This document shows, in pieces, positions 62,621 through 63,106 of a stretch of DNA of 63,106 nt. The first letter of the stretch is position 1; each line of letters begins with the position of its first letter. The notes under the pieces were generated by a model. It did not search any database and had not been told where the DNA came from. It was given only the letters and a program-made list of their open reading frames with translations. Position numbers and translations under genes: made by a program. Location of the stretch: NCBI GenBank assembly GCA_900318115.1, contig ONJJ01000016.1, positions 1-63,106 on the forward strand, given 5' to 3'. This stretch comes from an uncultured Prevotellaceae bacterium (GTDB lineage: Bacteria; Bacteroidota; Bacteroidia; Bacteroidales; Bacteroidaceae).

Positions 62621-63106
62621 TTACGGCCAGAAGATCTGGATGTCGTCGCCGTCCGGGAGCGCGGCGTCGAGCCGCGCGACGAGCGGGTCCCAGTCCTCGG
62701 CCTCGTCGATCACCCCGCCGTCCGGGCCGGAGACGGCGTAGTGCACGCCGTCCTCGTCGGCCGCGACGGAGAGGCCCGCCTCGCCCTCGGCCAGGAGCCG
62801 ACCCTTGGCGGCGGCCGAGAGCAGCAGGATCGCCAGGCGGAGCGCCGAGCCGACGCGAAGGGCGTCGAGGGCCCGCTCCTCCTCGTCGGAAAGGACCCGC
62901 TCGCAGGGCAGCACGAAGTCGATCGACAGCTCCTCCGACTCCCACGAGAAGACGAAGACGCGGCTCTGCAGCCCGTGGCCCTCCACGAACCGCGAGAGCC
63001 CCTCTCCCGATTCCAGCTCCGCCAGCGCGGCCCGGAGCTCCTCGATCGTGGCAGCGCCGAAGCGCTCCTTGGTGGCCTTGCCGGTGGCCAGCGCCTCCAG
63101 ACAGTC
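62621..63106 (-). CDS. GC-rich gene fragment of unknown function, foreign composition
   Basis: Reading leftward from the window edge, the frame is open for 161 codons and ends with TAA at 62621 (last residues DDIQIFWP). The start lies beyond the window. An internal GTG at 62986 is a possible but unneeded start. Nearly every third codon position is G or C, quite unlike the Bacteroidales genes in the rest of the window. The protein is acidic and Ala/Leu-rich (LRLAILLLSAAAKGRLLAEG) with a short Tyr/Val-Ser-Gly strand (VHYAVSGPDGGVIDEAEDW). I recognise no family. Confidence 0.6.
   Translation of the reverse strand, partial: DCLEALATGKATKERFGAATIEELRAALAELESGEGLSRFVEGHGLQSRVFVFSWESEELSIDFVLPCERVLSDEEERALDALRVGSALRLAILLLSAAAKGRLLAEGEAGLSVAADEDGVHYAVSGPDGGVIDEAEDWDPLVARLDAALPDGDDIQIFWP

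Noticed and set aside
62436-62945. 169-residue Arg-rich frame spanning the composition break
   Set aside because: Crosses the feoB start and the foreign segment in another frame, and looks like GC-rich out-of-frame translation.

Overview
The window looks like a chromosomal piece of an uncultured Bacteroidales bacterium, most like Prevotellaceae or Bacteroidaceae. The evidence is SusC/SusD pairs, a one-protein hybrid two-component regulator (HTCS), BspA-type leucine-rich repeats, secreted proteins ending in the '...GIYIVNGKKVMVK' tail, and Bacteroidetes-type promoters (TAnnTTTG, often TACCTTTG) before many genes instead of sigma70 boxes. The final ~500 bases are far more GC-rich, carry an unrelated gene fragment, and probably come from another genome through an assembly join.

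Layout. 1-1470: a BspA-like gene cut by the left edge, a 53-residue acidic peptide before it, and a free-standing transcription unit for a 30-residue hydrophobic peptide. 1587-5348: mazG-valS operon. 5447-9633: a 1006-residue modular secreted protein and a GH43 enzyme. 9858-31005: a polysaccharide utilization locus with HTCS sensor, GH43 lipoprotein, glutaminase-like (DUF4965) lipoprotein, IPT/NHL lipoprotein, SusC, SusD, DUF1735/DUF4973 lipoprotein, GH92 and GH76. GH92 plus GH76 points to alpha-mannan or mannose-rich glycans. 31321-42345: two giant secreted proteins (2036 and 1608 aa) sharing modules with the 1006-aa protein and carrying dockerin-like and cohesin-like segments. 42576-55528: mostly housekeeping and single genes (cysQ, GH84, AspT/YidE transporter, mrp, small membrane proteins, eno, creatininase family, radA, a coiled-coil protein, a GatC-like permease). 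55567-58961: KduI with a signal peptide, initiator tRNA-Met, tetR-fabG-rluA. 59000-62560: Gfo/Idh oxidoreductase, a FeoB-associated small protein, FeoB.

How the genes fit together. In the glycan locus the HTCS would sense a liberated oligosaccharide in the periplasm and activate the operon. SusC/D and the lipoproteins would bind and import glycan, GH76 would cut the mannan backbone, and GH92 would trim alpha-mannose from the ends. KduI next to an orphan GatC-type permease suggests handling of unsaturated uronates from pectin or glycosaminoglycans.

The most unusual signal is a set of dispersed palindromic repeats. One family (core CTCCCTCCCT-n-AGGGAGGG) occurs eight times, usually as facing inverted pairs at gene borders. 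In valS, mazG and the GH92 gene it lies in frame inside the protein. A second family forms a perfect 31-bp inverted repeat between genes at 26856-26953, and a related 25-bp inverted repeat lies in frame inside cysQ. radA carries a further in-frame insert. These resemble REP/BIME elements or Rickettsia palindromic elements that are tolerated within proteins.
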